Assembly (NCBI GenBank): GCA_007258455.2
Contig: VDFB02193867.1
Coordinates: 533,067,071-533,131,070, forward strand
Source of the DNA: Sequoia sempervirens
Taxonomy: Eukaryota > Streptophyta > Pinopsida > Cupressales > Cupressaceae
Reading direction: 5' to 3'
Length of the DNA: 64,000 bases
Shown: positions 34,958-44,697 of the stretch, in pieces
Numbering within the stretch: the stretch's first letter is position 1
Layout: each line of letters opens with the position of its first letter
Notes under the pieces: model-generated
Told to the model about the DNA's origin: nothing
Database searches by the model: none
The model's input: the letters and a program-made list of their open reading frames with translations, nothing else
Translations under genes and position numbers: made by a program

Positions 34958-35495
34958 ATGGATATGTGCTTTGGAAAATTATGGATGTCCTAAAAATCCT
35001 TAGTGGATGTGTCAAGCTCCACTTTTGGAAATGACCCTAATGAAATTGAAATGACTCATGCTTCTTCAACTCCTAATGCATGTCCTACTCATGATGTTGA
35101 CATCACTTGATAAGATGGTGATAAAATGCATAATTTCCTAAATGTTTGTCTTAACAACCTTGAAGCTAATGTGTCCTTTTATCCATCAATGAAACAACCA
35201 ACAACCCCTACAATACCACCTCTTGAGATGTTTAGTTACTTACATCTTGAAGTTGAGAAAAATTTTTAACCTAAGTTCCCTACAATAGGTGAACCTAGTT
35301 CCTCTAAGCAAGAATAAACTCAACTCTTAGAGAAAATACCAATTGAAGAGACTAAAGGGTTAGGATATCAAGATACCCTCACAACATAAGTTCTCCTAAA
35401 TTATAGAAAAGGCTTTGTAGTGATGGTACAATTATCTTAGATTCCCCTCCTTATATGAATGTCGTTCTTCCTAAATAACAACCAAGGATTCTTAA
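34958..35495 (+). pseudogene. Gag of the outer element, 5' part
   Basis: From ATG 34958 one frame gives MDMCFGKLWMS, then after stops SSSTFGNDPNEIEMTHASST and FLNVCLNNLEANVSFYPSM, and further to PLEMFSYLHLEVEKNF. About six stops interrupt it. It ends exactly at the Gypsy LTR (35496), and a gag zinc-knuckle-like segment resumes after 50450, so the insertion split this gene. Confidence 0.55.
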
Positions 35496-36805
35496 TGTTA
35501 AAATAAATATTTAAGCAGCTCCCTTTAGGTTTATTTTTGCATTATGTGTGCACTAGCCTATACATTGCCGAGTTTACTCGGCTTTCTATTAATTTTTGAT
35601 CTGCCACTTTACATAGTGACTCTTCACAACTTCAGGTATCGGCTTTCCTTTCGGTTCTTAGGAAGCTCCACTGGGCTCCCACATGCAACGGTTATGGGCT
35701 ACTTTTGTTGCTTGCTTCCTCGAGGCCTTACCTATCTACGAAATGCTTCCGCAATTTTTTTCATTCTTAAAAGGTGTTGGCAGGCCCCACGTTCTACTAG
35801 GTGGCAACCATTCGCAAATCTTTCAACGCAGTGAGGAAATAAACAGCTATGGGCAGCAAAATGCTGCCACGCGTCTTTCATGCCCGGCTGATGGAGCATT
35901 CCCTCTGCTGATAAGGATCCTAGCCCATTTGATGCATGTTGCATTTTCACAAATCTTTGGCAGCGATGAGAGAAGGTTTCATAGGGGCAGTGAGAGGCTG
36001 CCATGTGCCTAAATGTTGATCTGTTATGCGGGCGATGGGCATGATGAACTAAACAACGCTATTGGTTGCTGCCGGTCATAAGACTGGATGCTGTGTTCTA
36101 GCTCAATGCCATTGTAATGGCCTTGGGAATCTTCTGATTCAGGCATCATTGCAAAGGATTGTGTGATCTTTTCTATTTTGGTTCTCCAAAGTGGTGGGAG
36201 GTTTCTTTTCCTGCTATATATACTCTCTTTGTTGATGAGACGGGGTCCAAAATTTGGGGAAAAACACATTAGTTTTAGTAAAAGACACCAGGCCTCTTTT
36301 ACTATTTTATTTAAATTTCAAGAAACTTTCAGATTGTGCCAATTGTTCAGCCTTTCTATTTTTCATGGTTTGATTAAACTATAAATTGTGCTTTATACTG
36401 TCTTAAACATTTCATTTGAAGAACTTCTATATATGTTGGATACCAGCTTGCTTACCTAAATCATTGCTAATAACTCTTCTTAGTAGTGAGAATGTATGCA
36501 ACATTATTTTATGTCAATAAATGAATTTTCTATGTTATAATCTTAAGTCTCTAACATTTTGGAACACAACAACACCATTTAAGCCCCTAAATCTATGATT
36601 TATCGTGCCCATCAGTAGATCTTGGTGCATCGCCTTAGGTTAGAATTTGGTTTATTTTATCTGCTTCCTTTTCCCTTTCTAAACCCCATTATAGAAGAAG
36701 CCAGCTTCTTTAAAATCTGGAGGTTACTCAGTTTAGCGCAAAAGGTCCCCCTTAAACTGAGTTTCTCATAAGACACTATTACCTCGTCAATTTTTGGCGT
36801 CAACA
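35496..36805 (+). repeat. 5' LTR of the Gypsy element
   Basis: It starts TGTTAAAATAAATATT and ends GGCGTCAACA, 1310 bp. Against the 3' LTR it lacks about 87 bp near 36080. The first 230 bp differ by about 15% by eye, mostly C/T and A/G changes. TATA box ctatatatactc at 36214-36225. Confidence 0.93.
36214..36225 (+). promoter_or_regulatory. TATA box in Gypsy 5' LTR
   Basis: The sequence ctatatatactc aligns with ctatatataatc at 49861-49872 in the 3' LTR; it is conserved between otherwise diverged LTRs. Confidence 0.65.
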
Positions 36806-36819
36806 ATTTATTCTTTTTT

Positions 36820-36837
36820 TGGCACACCCAGTTGGAC
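36820..36837 (+). other. Primer binding site of the Gypsy element
   Basis: The sequence tggcacacccagttggac begins 14 bases after the 5' LTR end, follows a T-run and starts with TGG as expected for pairing with a tRNA CCA end. The cognate tRNA cannot be named with confidence. Confidence 0.65.
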
Positions 36838-36961
36838 CTGAACTTAATGAAATAGCATTGTAGAAGGGCACATGACCCATCGGCCTATAGCTAGATCCCA
36901 AATTGCAAGCAACCCAAGTTTACTAGTACCTTTGCTAGGGACAGTTTAGGCCTCTAATCAG

Positions 36962-38317
36962 TTGGTAACCGTTCCATTCCCATCACCCTTTCCTCTTACC
37001 ATGTTGTCAGCCACCAACAGAAACTATGTAGCATGGGATGTTGGAAGTCCCCTGGTAGCCCCGGTAGTGCCCGTTGTCTGGGGTGCTATTCTGCTTTCGG
37101 TAATGAAAGCTATCCCCAAATTTGCTAGAGACAGCTCAAGAATGCTAGCGGAACATTTGTAGGATGTGGCAGATGTATGTCTTGTACATGGTATTACAGC
37201 GTAGAATGTAGCCCTGAGGCTCCTTGCCGTGCCTTTCAAAGGTAAGGCTCTGGATTGGTACTGAACGCTAACTCCTAATTCAATTCGCACATGGGATGAG
37301 CTCAGAGATCCATTCTATGAAAGGTTCTCTAATGATGGTGATCGTTCTTCATTATATTATCAACTATCTATCATAAAACGAGCCCCCCAAGAGTTTCTGA
37401 TGGACTTCAATGGCTGATTTCACATGAATTGGTAGAGGATCCCTGTTACTATCTGGCTAACTCCCAAGTTGGATTTTATATTTTATCTAAAGTCCATCAA
37501 TTTGGACATTTTTGTGATGTTCAAGTCTTTGGGAGAAGCTACTCTACTGGCTGCTTATGGTACCGATATCAAAGCTAAGAATCATTTGATAGATTGTGGA
37601 AAATTTCCTCCTCGACCTATTATGCCGATATTCCCTCAAATATCAATTTCTGAGCAAGAGGTCGCGTTGACTAGTGCACCTGCAACTGCCCAGTCAGTGT
37701 ACTCATATGCGGCCACACCTGAAAACGTGGCTTCTACATCAGGATCTTCCAAAGATAAAATAAGCGACCTCAAAGAAATGTTGCAAAAAATGGAAAATGA
37801 TATAACCACTCTTAAGCAAAACCAAGCAATGCCTCTGAAGCCTGCATATCGAAACTATCAAGGTGGGCAGTCTTCCTATCAGTAGAACCAATACCAAGGT
37901 GCGACTTACAACAATCCACTAGCATCGATGACAAACAAAATGGTGTCAGTGCCTACTCCGCTAACAAGTGTGTCGCCAAGCTCAAGTAGGGAATTAACCA
38001 CGGGACAAAACAATCTTATTGATGATATCAATCCATGGTGTTTCCCCTGCAGAGATGCACATATGCTCCAGAACTTCCCGCGCGGCAACCTAAAATAGAA
38101 AGTGGCGGAGCAACGTAGTCAAGTCACTACAATAGAAAATAGAGGTTATGTATATGCCTCGCCAATGGAGAATGTGGTCCTTACCACACAAGTTCAAGGA
38201 ATGTCTTTAGAACAAGAGTCTGATATTACTCCTGATCATGCACTTTTCTTCTGGATGGAGGAAGAAGAAATGGTGTTTGCTAATGATGCATTCATATCTA
38301 AAACACCGAAGGTATAG
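36962..38317 (+). pseudogene. Gypsy gag pseudogene
   Basis: One frame (stops near 37160, 37193, 37262, 37414 and later) carries a Ty3-type gag. A Pro-rich N-terminus is followed by the conserved retrotransposon gag core GKALDWY, then NSIRTWDELRDPFYERFS at about 37240-37325. A spacer follows with an amphipathic DLKEMLQKMENDITTLK helix (37770-37815) and a zinc-knuckle relic WCFPCRDAHMLQNFP near 38040-38085. The last Cys of the knuckle is gone. Gag would package element RNA. Confidence 0.9.
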
Positions 38318-38679
38318 TGTGATTACAACACGCACTCAAAGAGGAGATTCACTAGTGAGCTAGTGTTTTCACACCCGGATAGCCCTCCACTCAAAGGTGT
38401 GTCTAATCGAATCCCTAGTGTTTTAACCATCCCTTCATGTTCTCAACCACGGAAGGAAATTTGTATAGCAAGATCCAAGAAGTAGAAATCTTTGATCTTG
38501 CCACCTTTTAATGTGGTAGAGAAATTGAAGAAATCATCCGCTAATGTGTCCTTATGGGACCTTCTTGCTATCTTAGAAAATAAGACTATATTACAGAAGG
38601 TGCTTCAAGAAAGATCAACCCAACACCAATAGAGCAGTTTGCCAGTACAAAGGTTGTTTATCAAATACCACCAACTAAG

Positions 38680-39130
38680 GTTCTTAAAGACAAGGCGAGG
38701 GAATCCTCTGCCGAAGATAAAGGTAGGTTAAAACGTCAACCTTTCTTCTTGACTCTCATTGTAGGAAAGAACCTATGACACAACGCTATGATTGATTCTG
38801 GTGCTAGTATGACGGTTATGCCTAAACAGATAGCCAAAGCCCTGGGACTCAACTACGAACCAATGAAAAGAGGGGTGATGTAGCTTGATGGAAATAAAGT
38901 TGAAACCATAGGTGTCATCAAAGTGCTTCCTTTAACTCTATTCACCTGCCCAAGTATCACAGTCCTGCAGGACATAGTGATCATAGATGTTCCTCCTATG
39001 TTTGGTCTTTGTCTATCCCGTGAATTTACTTCAAAAGTGGGTGGATACTTGTCCTTGGATTGGTCACATCTGATACTTAGGACCAAGCATGGCCCAAAAA
39101 TGAAGATAGAATCAGAGGCTCTACATTCTA
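38680..39130 (+). pseudogene. Gypsy aspartic protease pseudogene
   Basis: MIDSGASMTVMPKQIAKALG at 38788-38847 is a textbook retropepsin active site, with Asp at 38794-38796. The flap region follows (KVETIGVIKVLPLTLF). It is in a different frame from gag (shift between 38320 and 38700), and a stop occurs near 38881. The catalytic triplet is intact. It would cut the polyprotein. Confidence 0.9.
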
Positions 39131-39393
39131 AACATGTGACAGATGAGTCCTTGATCAACTTTGAAGCAGCGCATACTTCCATCACCAAGCAAGAAATGTA
39201 TAGTGTTGATTTGCTAGAGGAGGAGAAGGTGAGCAGAGATCAGAATGACAATGAAGATGCTCTGTTGAGTGAACACATAAACAATTATCATTTCGATAAT
39301 TATCATGCTACAGGATTGGGCACATATGTAATTTATGACGAAGAGCAGGTGCTACCAAGGGTCACCAAAGGATCTAACGGTAACCAAACAAAT

Positions 39394-39790
39394 GAGCTAT
39401 GGACATTGTACTTTGACGGAGCAAGAAGCAAAGTGGGTGCTGGAGCAGGGGTATATCTAATATCCCCACAGAATAAAAAATTGTTGAGGTCTTTTTTGTT
39501 TTCACTTCACCTGTTCAAATAATGAGGCTAAATACGAGGGGTTAGTCCAAGGCTTAAGCCTTAAAAAACGAATGGGCATTAAGCAATTAATTATGTTCAG
39601 AGATTCTGAACTGGTGGTTAACCAGGTCTGAGGAATTTCTGCAATAAAGAATGCCCGCATGAGATCCTATCGGCATTGAGTATGGGACCTAATTAAGGGT
39701 TTTGAAGCTTTCAACATCTAGACTGTTCCCCAAAGACAAAATGGTGAGGCAGATCGCATGGTTGTGATTGGTGCTTAGTTTGATCCTATC
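39394..39790 (+). pseudogene. Extra (archaeal-type) RNase H upstream of RT
   Basis: Starts ELWTLYFDGARSKVGAGAGV, with the first catalytic Asp at 39415-39417. After a one-base frameshift near 39500 it continues CSNNEAKYEGLVQGLSL, then IMFRDSELVVNQV, YRH*VWDLIKGFEAFNI and QNGEADRMV. This is the RVT_3 or archaeal-like RNase H signature, distinct from the Ty3-type RNase H found after RT. The usual catalytic Glu in NNxAEYE reads Lys here, a G-to-A change, so the copy is dead. Its place between protease and RT, rather than after the normal RNase H, is a variant arrangement. Confidence 0.85.
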
Positions 39791-40179
39791 TATAACTTGC
39801 TTTGGAATGAATTTTCAGTATGAGTGCTAGTCTGACCAGCGATCCCTGACAATGATCAGAGTTGGCAAGTCTTTGAAAGTGACAAACACATTGCCTCATT
39901 TATCCAGCATTCAGGGGAATTTTCTGATCATCTTCAACCAAAGATTACTGAGGCTTATGAAGGACAAATTATGTAGCTCAAATCTAATAAACTTTTGAAA
40001 GGATTGGTTACTCCCGAAAACTTTTTTGATTGTAATGATGCTCGAAATGATAAGCGAAAGTTTGTGGTAGACAAAACTAATTATGAAGATCTTTGGGTTT
40101 CTGATGGTAGAAATCTTTGAGTTAGAAAAAATGTCCCGCACCATGATAAAGAAAGGCTCATTGGTTTCTACAAAAAGTA

Positions 40180-40960
40180 TGGAGTAGTGGCTTGGTCTTA
40201 CGATGATCTAGAGGGTTATGATCCTGGCATCATTCAACACACTATTGAGTTGACAGAAGGTGTGAAACCAGTACGATAGAAACAGAGGCTAGTCAACCCT
40301 AAAATTGAGACCCTAATGGCACAAGAGCTCACCAAGCTTATTGATTCACCCATTATCTTCCCAGTCAAACATAGTACTTGGGTATCGAATCTGGTACTAG
40401 TCCAAAAGAAGAATGGTGATATCCGCTTATGTGTGGACTTTCGAGACCTGAAAAAAGCATCTCTGAAGGACCAATATCTGTTGCCCTCTATGGAGGCAAT
40501 CCTACAAACTATGGCAGGATCAAAAATGTTCTCTCTGTTGGATGGTTTCTCTGGCTATAACCAAATTTGTATTAAAGAAGAGGATCAACACAAGACTATG
40601 TTCACCACAAAGTGGGGAACATTTGCATGTGCGAAAATGCCTTTTGGTTTATCCAATGCAGGGGAAACTTTCTAGCGGGTGATGGACATCACATTCAGCG
40701 AACTGATCAATAAGTTTATTCTAATCTATTTGGATGACCTTACTGTGTTCTCTAAATCTAAAGATGATCATTTTCATCATTTGAAATTAGTTTTTTAAAA
40801 GTGCCAGGAGTTCAGGGTTTCCCTGAATCCAAAGAAATGTGTATTCGGAGTGCCGCAGGGTAAGTTGTTGGGGCATGTTGTGTATAGAGAAGGTGTTTCA
40901 ATTGACCCCAAATGAGTAAAGGCTATCAAAGAACTTCCCCTTCTGTTAAATAAGAAAGGG
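40180..40960 (+). pseudogene. Gypsy reverse transcriptase pseudogene
   Basis: Preceded by KYGVVAWSYDDLEGYDPGII, an acidic linker common before RT. The RT itself reads WVSNLVLVQKKNGDIRLCVD, SLLDGFSGYNQICI, then the catalytic YLDDLTVFSK with Asp codons at 40733-40738, and NPKKCVFGVPQGKLLGHVV. In-frame stops lie at 40277, 40673, 40796 and 40913. The frame is the same as the second half of the extra RNase H and the following domains, so the ancestral polyprotein was continuous. Active-site residues are intact. Confidence 0.95.
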
Positions 40961-40964
40961 GTCC

Positions 40965-41530
40965 AATCTTTCCTGGGCAAAGTAAATTTTGTCAGCAAAT
41001 TTATTTCTGATTTCACTAGAATGATTAGGTTGATCACCCTAATGCTAAAAAAAGATCAAGCTTTCAAGTGGACAACAGAAGCTCGGGAGGCTTTTGAATG
41101 GGTCAAGGAAGTGATTTCCATAGCACCGGTGCTGGTTAATTTGGATCAATGCAAAGATTTTATAATGAATGCTTTCAGTAGCAAGTCCATTATTGCTACT
41201 GTTCTAACCCAAAAGGATAATGAAGGAAAGGGAGAACATCTAGTGGTGTTCTATTCCCGGACCCTAAAAGAATATGAGGAAAATTATAACTTTGTCGAAA
41301 GACAGGCCTTTGCAATAGTAAAGGGACTTAAAAAATTCTACCATCTAATTTCCTGAAACAAAGTTTTGGTATATGTCACACATTCTAGTGTGCATGAATA
41401 CATTATGGAAGGAGAGATCATAGAAAAAAGGGCTAATTGGATCACCAAGATCCTTGAATATGACATTGAATTCAAGCCTACTAAGACTATTAAAGGAAGA
41501 GGATTGTGTGAGTATATGGCACAGAATGAG
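40965..41530 (+). pseudogene. Original Ty3-type RNase H, catalytically degenerate
   Basis: Follows RT directly: FLGKVNFVSKFISDFTRMI, then AFKWTTEAREAFEWVKEV, FIMNAFSSKSIIATVLTQKD, YEENYNFVERQAFAIVKGLK and VLVYVTHSSVHEYIMEG. Where Ty3-type RNase H normally has Asp (TDAS and TDH motifs), this copy has Asn and Thr, while the Glu remains. Loss of catalytic residues here alongside an extra RNase H upstream fits the known replacement of function in dual-RNase-H elements. An in-frame stop follows LIS at 41354. Confidence 0.85.
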
Positions 41531-41689
41531 GAAGTACCTGCCGAGGAGGAACAACCAGAGCTCGTCTTGATAAATGGATCAGGATCAGAAGATGATTGGC
41601 TAACTAATAGAATGAACTTCATGCAAACTGGAAGGTATTTTCCAGGCCTCTCATCCCAAAAAAAGAGGTAGTACCGGCTTCAAAATTGC

Positions 41690-42844
41690 AGATATATGCT
41701 GATAGAAGGAGTCCTTTTCAAAAGGAATTTCAATGGTGTTCTCTTGCGATGCGTTACTTTGGAGCAGATGAAGAGGATCCTCGATGCATTCCACAATAGT
41801 GTTGTAGGTGGACATTTCTCCACCAAAACCACAGCAATTAAAATCATGTGTGCTGGCTATTATTGGTCTACACTTTTTTAGTGACTCCCACTCCTTGGTA
41901 AGAGGTTGTAAAAAATGCCAGTTTTTTGCCGACAGAAGGAAAAATTCTGCAATGCCCCTTAGACCCATAGTGGCAGATTAACCATTTGCACAATGGGGCT
42001 TGGACTTCATCGAAATGATCAACCTGGTCTTTAGTGCCGGACACAAGTGAATTCTAACTGCTACGAATTACTTCACTAGGTGGACGGAGGTCACTCCCCT
42101 TAAAAGCGCAACAAAGACAGAGATTGTAGATTTCCTCAAGGAACTAGTGACAAGGTTCAGTCCTCCAAAAACTATTATTTTGAACAACACTAGAGCATTC
42201 CTAGGTGTAAAGGTATGTCACTTTACATTAAAGAATGACATATTCCTTAAAACATCATCAACTATTACCCACAGGGAAATGGTCTAGCAGAGTCGACAAA
42301 CAAAAGTTTAGTCCAACTTCTTAAAAGGATTGGCTCAAAACACCAGAGGGAATGTCATAAAACCCTCCGAACAGTGCTCTAGGAAAATCGCATAACTCCT
42401 AAGCAAGTCCTTAAGACTTTGCCTTATGAGTTGGTATACGAGAAAGAAGCACTGTTACCCATCTCCATGGAGATTCTGGGAATACAATTGTTGAAATCTC
42501 TTGAGATAGAACAAAATGAAGCCATGAAGGTTCATCTTGCCGAACTATTGGAAGTGTAAGAAAAAAGGGAGAGTTCCCTAATGGCAATGACAAGCCGTCA
42601 ATAGGTGGTCAAACAATGGTTTGACAAGAAGGCTTCCGACCAGGGTCTAAAATGTGTAGAATTAGTGCTAAAGTATGATAGCTGGGCTGCAAAGCCAGGG
42701 CAGCATGGCAAATTTGACAGCCTATGGGAAGGTCCCTTTAAAGTCATTTGGTACAAAGAACACTACGATTTTGAGCTAGAGAATATGGAACAGGAGCCGT
42801 TGGGAATCCTGATCAATGGGATTCATCTTAAGCTATTCCATTAG
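41690..42844 (+). pseudogene. Gypsy integrase pseudogene
   Basis: The N-terminal HHCC finger is seen as FHNSVVGGHFSTKTTAIKI and GCKKCQFF (41785-41930, with a frameshift near 41885). In the core, the first Asp is in WGLDFIEMI, the second should lie in ILNNTRAFLG where Asp is now Asn, and the Glu is in QGNGLAESTNKSL near 42275-42300. The C-terminal part 42605-42844 (GKFDSLWEGPFKVI, then NGIHLKLFH) is the usual pol end. Several stops and at least two frame changes. It would join cDNA to the chromosome. Confidence 0.92.
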
Positions 42845-43248
42845 GCATTAAGCTCTACTTTGTACATATGTAAATAGCGTTTTTATTTCTTTTTTTCATT
42901 TGTTTGGCCGGTCTTTTTCTAAATCAATTTGTATTTATGTAGAAGTAACCCATTATTATTGATGGGTGGAATACTAGAGTTTCTTTACACAAAATACACC
43001 CATGTGTGGAGAAATAGCATATAAAACTTGCAAACCCAGAAAAGCTTATACACAGAATGAAGGAAAGAGCATGGATTTTCTTTAAATGATAAGATATCTA
43101 TTTATATATATTCTTTTCATCACAAAATGGCTGGGAAGCCATTTTCAAAATTTACAAATATTGAGGCATATTATATACAATAGCCTTTTATCAGGCTTAT
43201 ATACAGCAAGCAGGAGACGCACATTTTGAGTATGTGGTAAAGGTTTTG
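42845..43248. other. Non-coding gap between pol and the antisense ORF
   Basis: No gene seen. It would hold the 3' untranslated part of both the sense pol transcript and the convergent antisense transcript; the minus strand here is AT-rich with gtatataatatgcc and tatataaatag-like words suited to 3' end formation. Confidence 0.5.
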
Positions 43249-43893
43249 TTATCCAAAGGCATGGCTAGCAGCAATTGATGCATTCACTGCAGCATCCACC
43301 TCTTCCTCATCCATGAGTCCCATAGTAGAACTGGTAGCATCATTTGGCACGACCGCCATTGGTAGGGGAAACACCAGGTTCCTGAAGTCAGTGTACCAGT
43401 CTACGTCATGGAAAGGTGTCACATTGTAGTTGTGAAATAGGAACTGGAGGGCCTAAGTAACTCTTTGCTGGTGCTGATCAAGGGTCTGTAGGTAGAATCT
43501 ACTGAGGAATGGTAGCCAAACAATGACAGCTTCTTCCTCAATGAAGCAACATAGGTTGCTAGCTAATGACAGACCTATCCCATAGGCAGCATGCGCAACG
43601 ACCTCACCAAGACCATTTAGGTATTTCTTTGGGAAGATTTATTTAACTAGCTTCAGGATAAGTGGCTGAGGAATGCAAATGTCCAACATGGAAGCTACAA
43701 AGTGGGAGCATACATTGGTATTCACCTGATACTTATCCTCATATTCTATACAATCTTTGCCTAAAACCCACTTTATGGCTACCAAAACCAGAGAATGCTT
43801 GTTCTTCATCATCCTTTCCAGTCTCCTAGTTGAAATCTCTCCTAGGAATGTTGTATGTGACTTATACGAAGTCAGGCAAACTGGGGTATCCAT
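43249..43893 (-). pseudogene. Antisense accessory ORF in the Gypsy element
   Basis: On the minus strand, ATG 43893 to TAA 43251-43249 gives 214 codons interrupted by only two stops (43641-43639 TAA and 43455-43453 TAG). The translation is protein-like throughout: MDTPVCLTSYKSHTTFLGE, CIEYEDKYQVNTNVCSHFV, EVVAHAAYGIGLSLASNLC, FHDVDWYTDFRNLVFPLPM, ending MDEEEVDAAVNASIAASHAF. No family recognised. It lies between pol and the sense accessory ORF, opposite in direction, with a TATA box 128 bases upstream. Antisense ORFs at this place are known in Tat-type Gypsy elements; function is unknown. The acidic C-terminus is a visible feature. Confidence 0.75.
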
Positions 43894-44020
43894 TGCTCTA
43901 ACATTATCCCTAGACTTCTAAGTAATCTACCACCTAACCTATGAGAAGGCTTGCTTAAAACTCTTTTAGTAGCCTATCACTTCTCAAATGCTAAGTATAT
44001 TTTGCTCACTATTTACTGGC

Positions 44021-44030
44021 CTATTTATAG
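44021..44030 (-). promoter_or_regulatory. TATA box for the antisense ORF
   Basis: Minus-strand tttctataaataggcc is a perfect plant TATA consensus, about 128 bases before ATG 43893. Transcription would start near 43990, giving a leader of about 100 nt. The box lies inside the element body, not in an LTR. Confidence 0.7.
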
Positions 44031-44591
44031 AAATTTGACAAGACTCATGCTAATTCGCTTTAAAAAAATGTGATATTATGCTAGTTGATGTCTTGAAGGG
44101 AGAGCCTACATTTGCTCACATTTTCAGTCCAGTTACATCCGTGATAACATGGCTCAATGCGTGTTTGTTTAAATGGAGCTGATTAATTAGTATTAAAAAG
44201 GTGGTGCTCCTTAATAGTAAGACGTATGGATGTAGGATATTGTGTCATCTCTAAAGCACGTCCCAAATCCCAAGGCAATATTCATATCTTTTTAGGCTGT
44301 GATTGTTTGCTTGGCGTAATCATTCCAATCGGGATATTAATTGCCAGCGCATGCTAATGTAGGGTTAGCAAGCCAATTGTTGGCTCAAGTTCCAAAGAGA
44401 TCAGAGCGTATCACACAATCGCTCAATGCAATGATGAACTCCGGCCGCCTCAAAATAGTAATCAGTTTATTTTGCACAATTTGCAAGATTAACGATACAT
44501 GTCGAATTAAATGCAAAAGGTTTGCTTTCACCTACCACCTTGGGAAAGGTTGCTATTATTGCATGAAAAGGCTTAATATTTCAAAGTCTTT
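44031..44591. promoter_or_regulatory. Candidate divergent promoter region between accessory ORFs
   Basis: This 0.56 kb stretch separates the antisense TATA (44021-44030) from a TATA-like ctacaaatacc (44592-44602) about 95 bases before the sense ORF start at 44698. It is less AT-rich than the flanks (for example cacgtccc and ctccggccgcct). The short plus frame at 44341-44610 crosses it but looks incidental. Confidence 0.4.
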
Positions 44592-44697
44592 CTACAAATA
44601 CCAAGAATAAGTTTAGAGTTCTTTTTTCTATCTGTATATCTTCAGCCAAGCATAGGGAAGCAAACCAGGAACTTGCGGAGATCTTCAGAGAAGAAAA

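Noticed and set aside
35683..36269. Overlapping frames on both strands in the Gypsy 5' LTR (and 49101-49523 in the 3' LTR)
   Set aside because: LTR sequence with higher GC gives chance open frames; they are not conserved in frame between the two LTRs.
44341..44610. 89-codon plus frame with several Cys residues upstream of the sense accessory ORF
   Set aside because: It overlaps the candidate divergent promoter, is in a different position from any known element gene, and ends before the clear ORF start at 44698.
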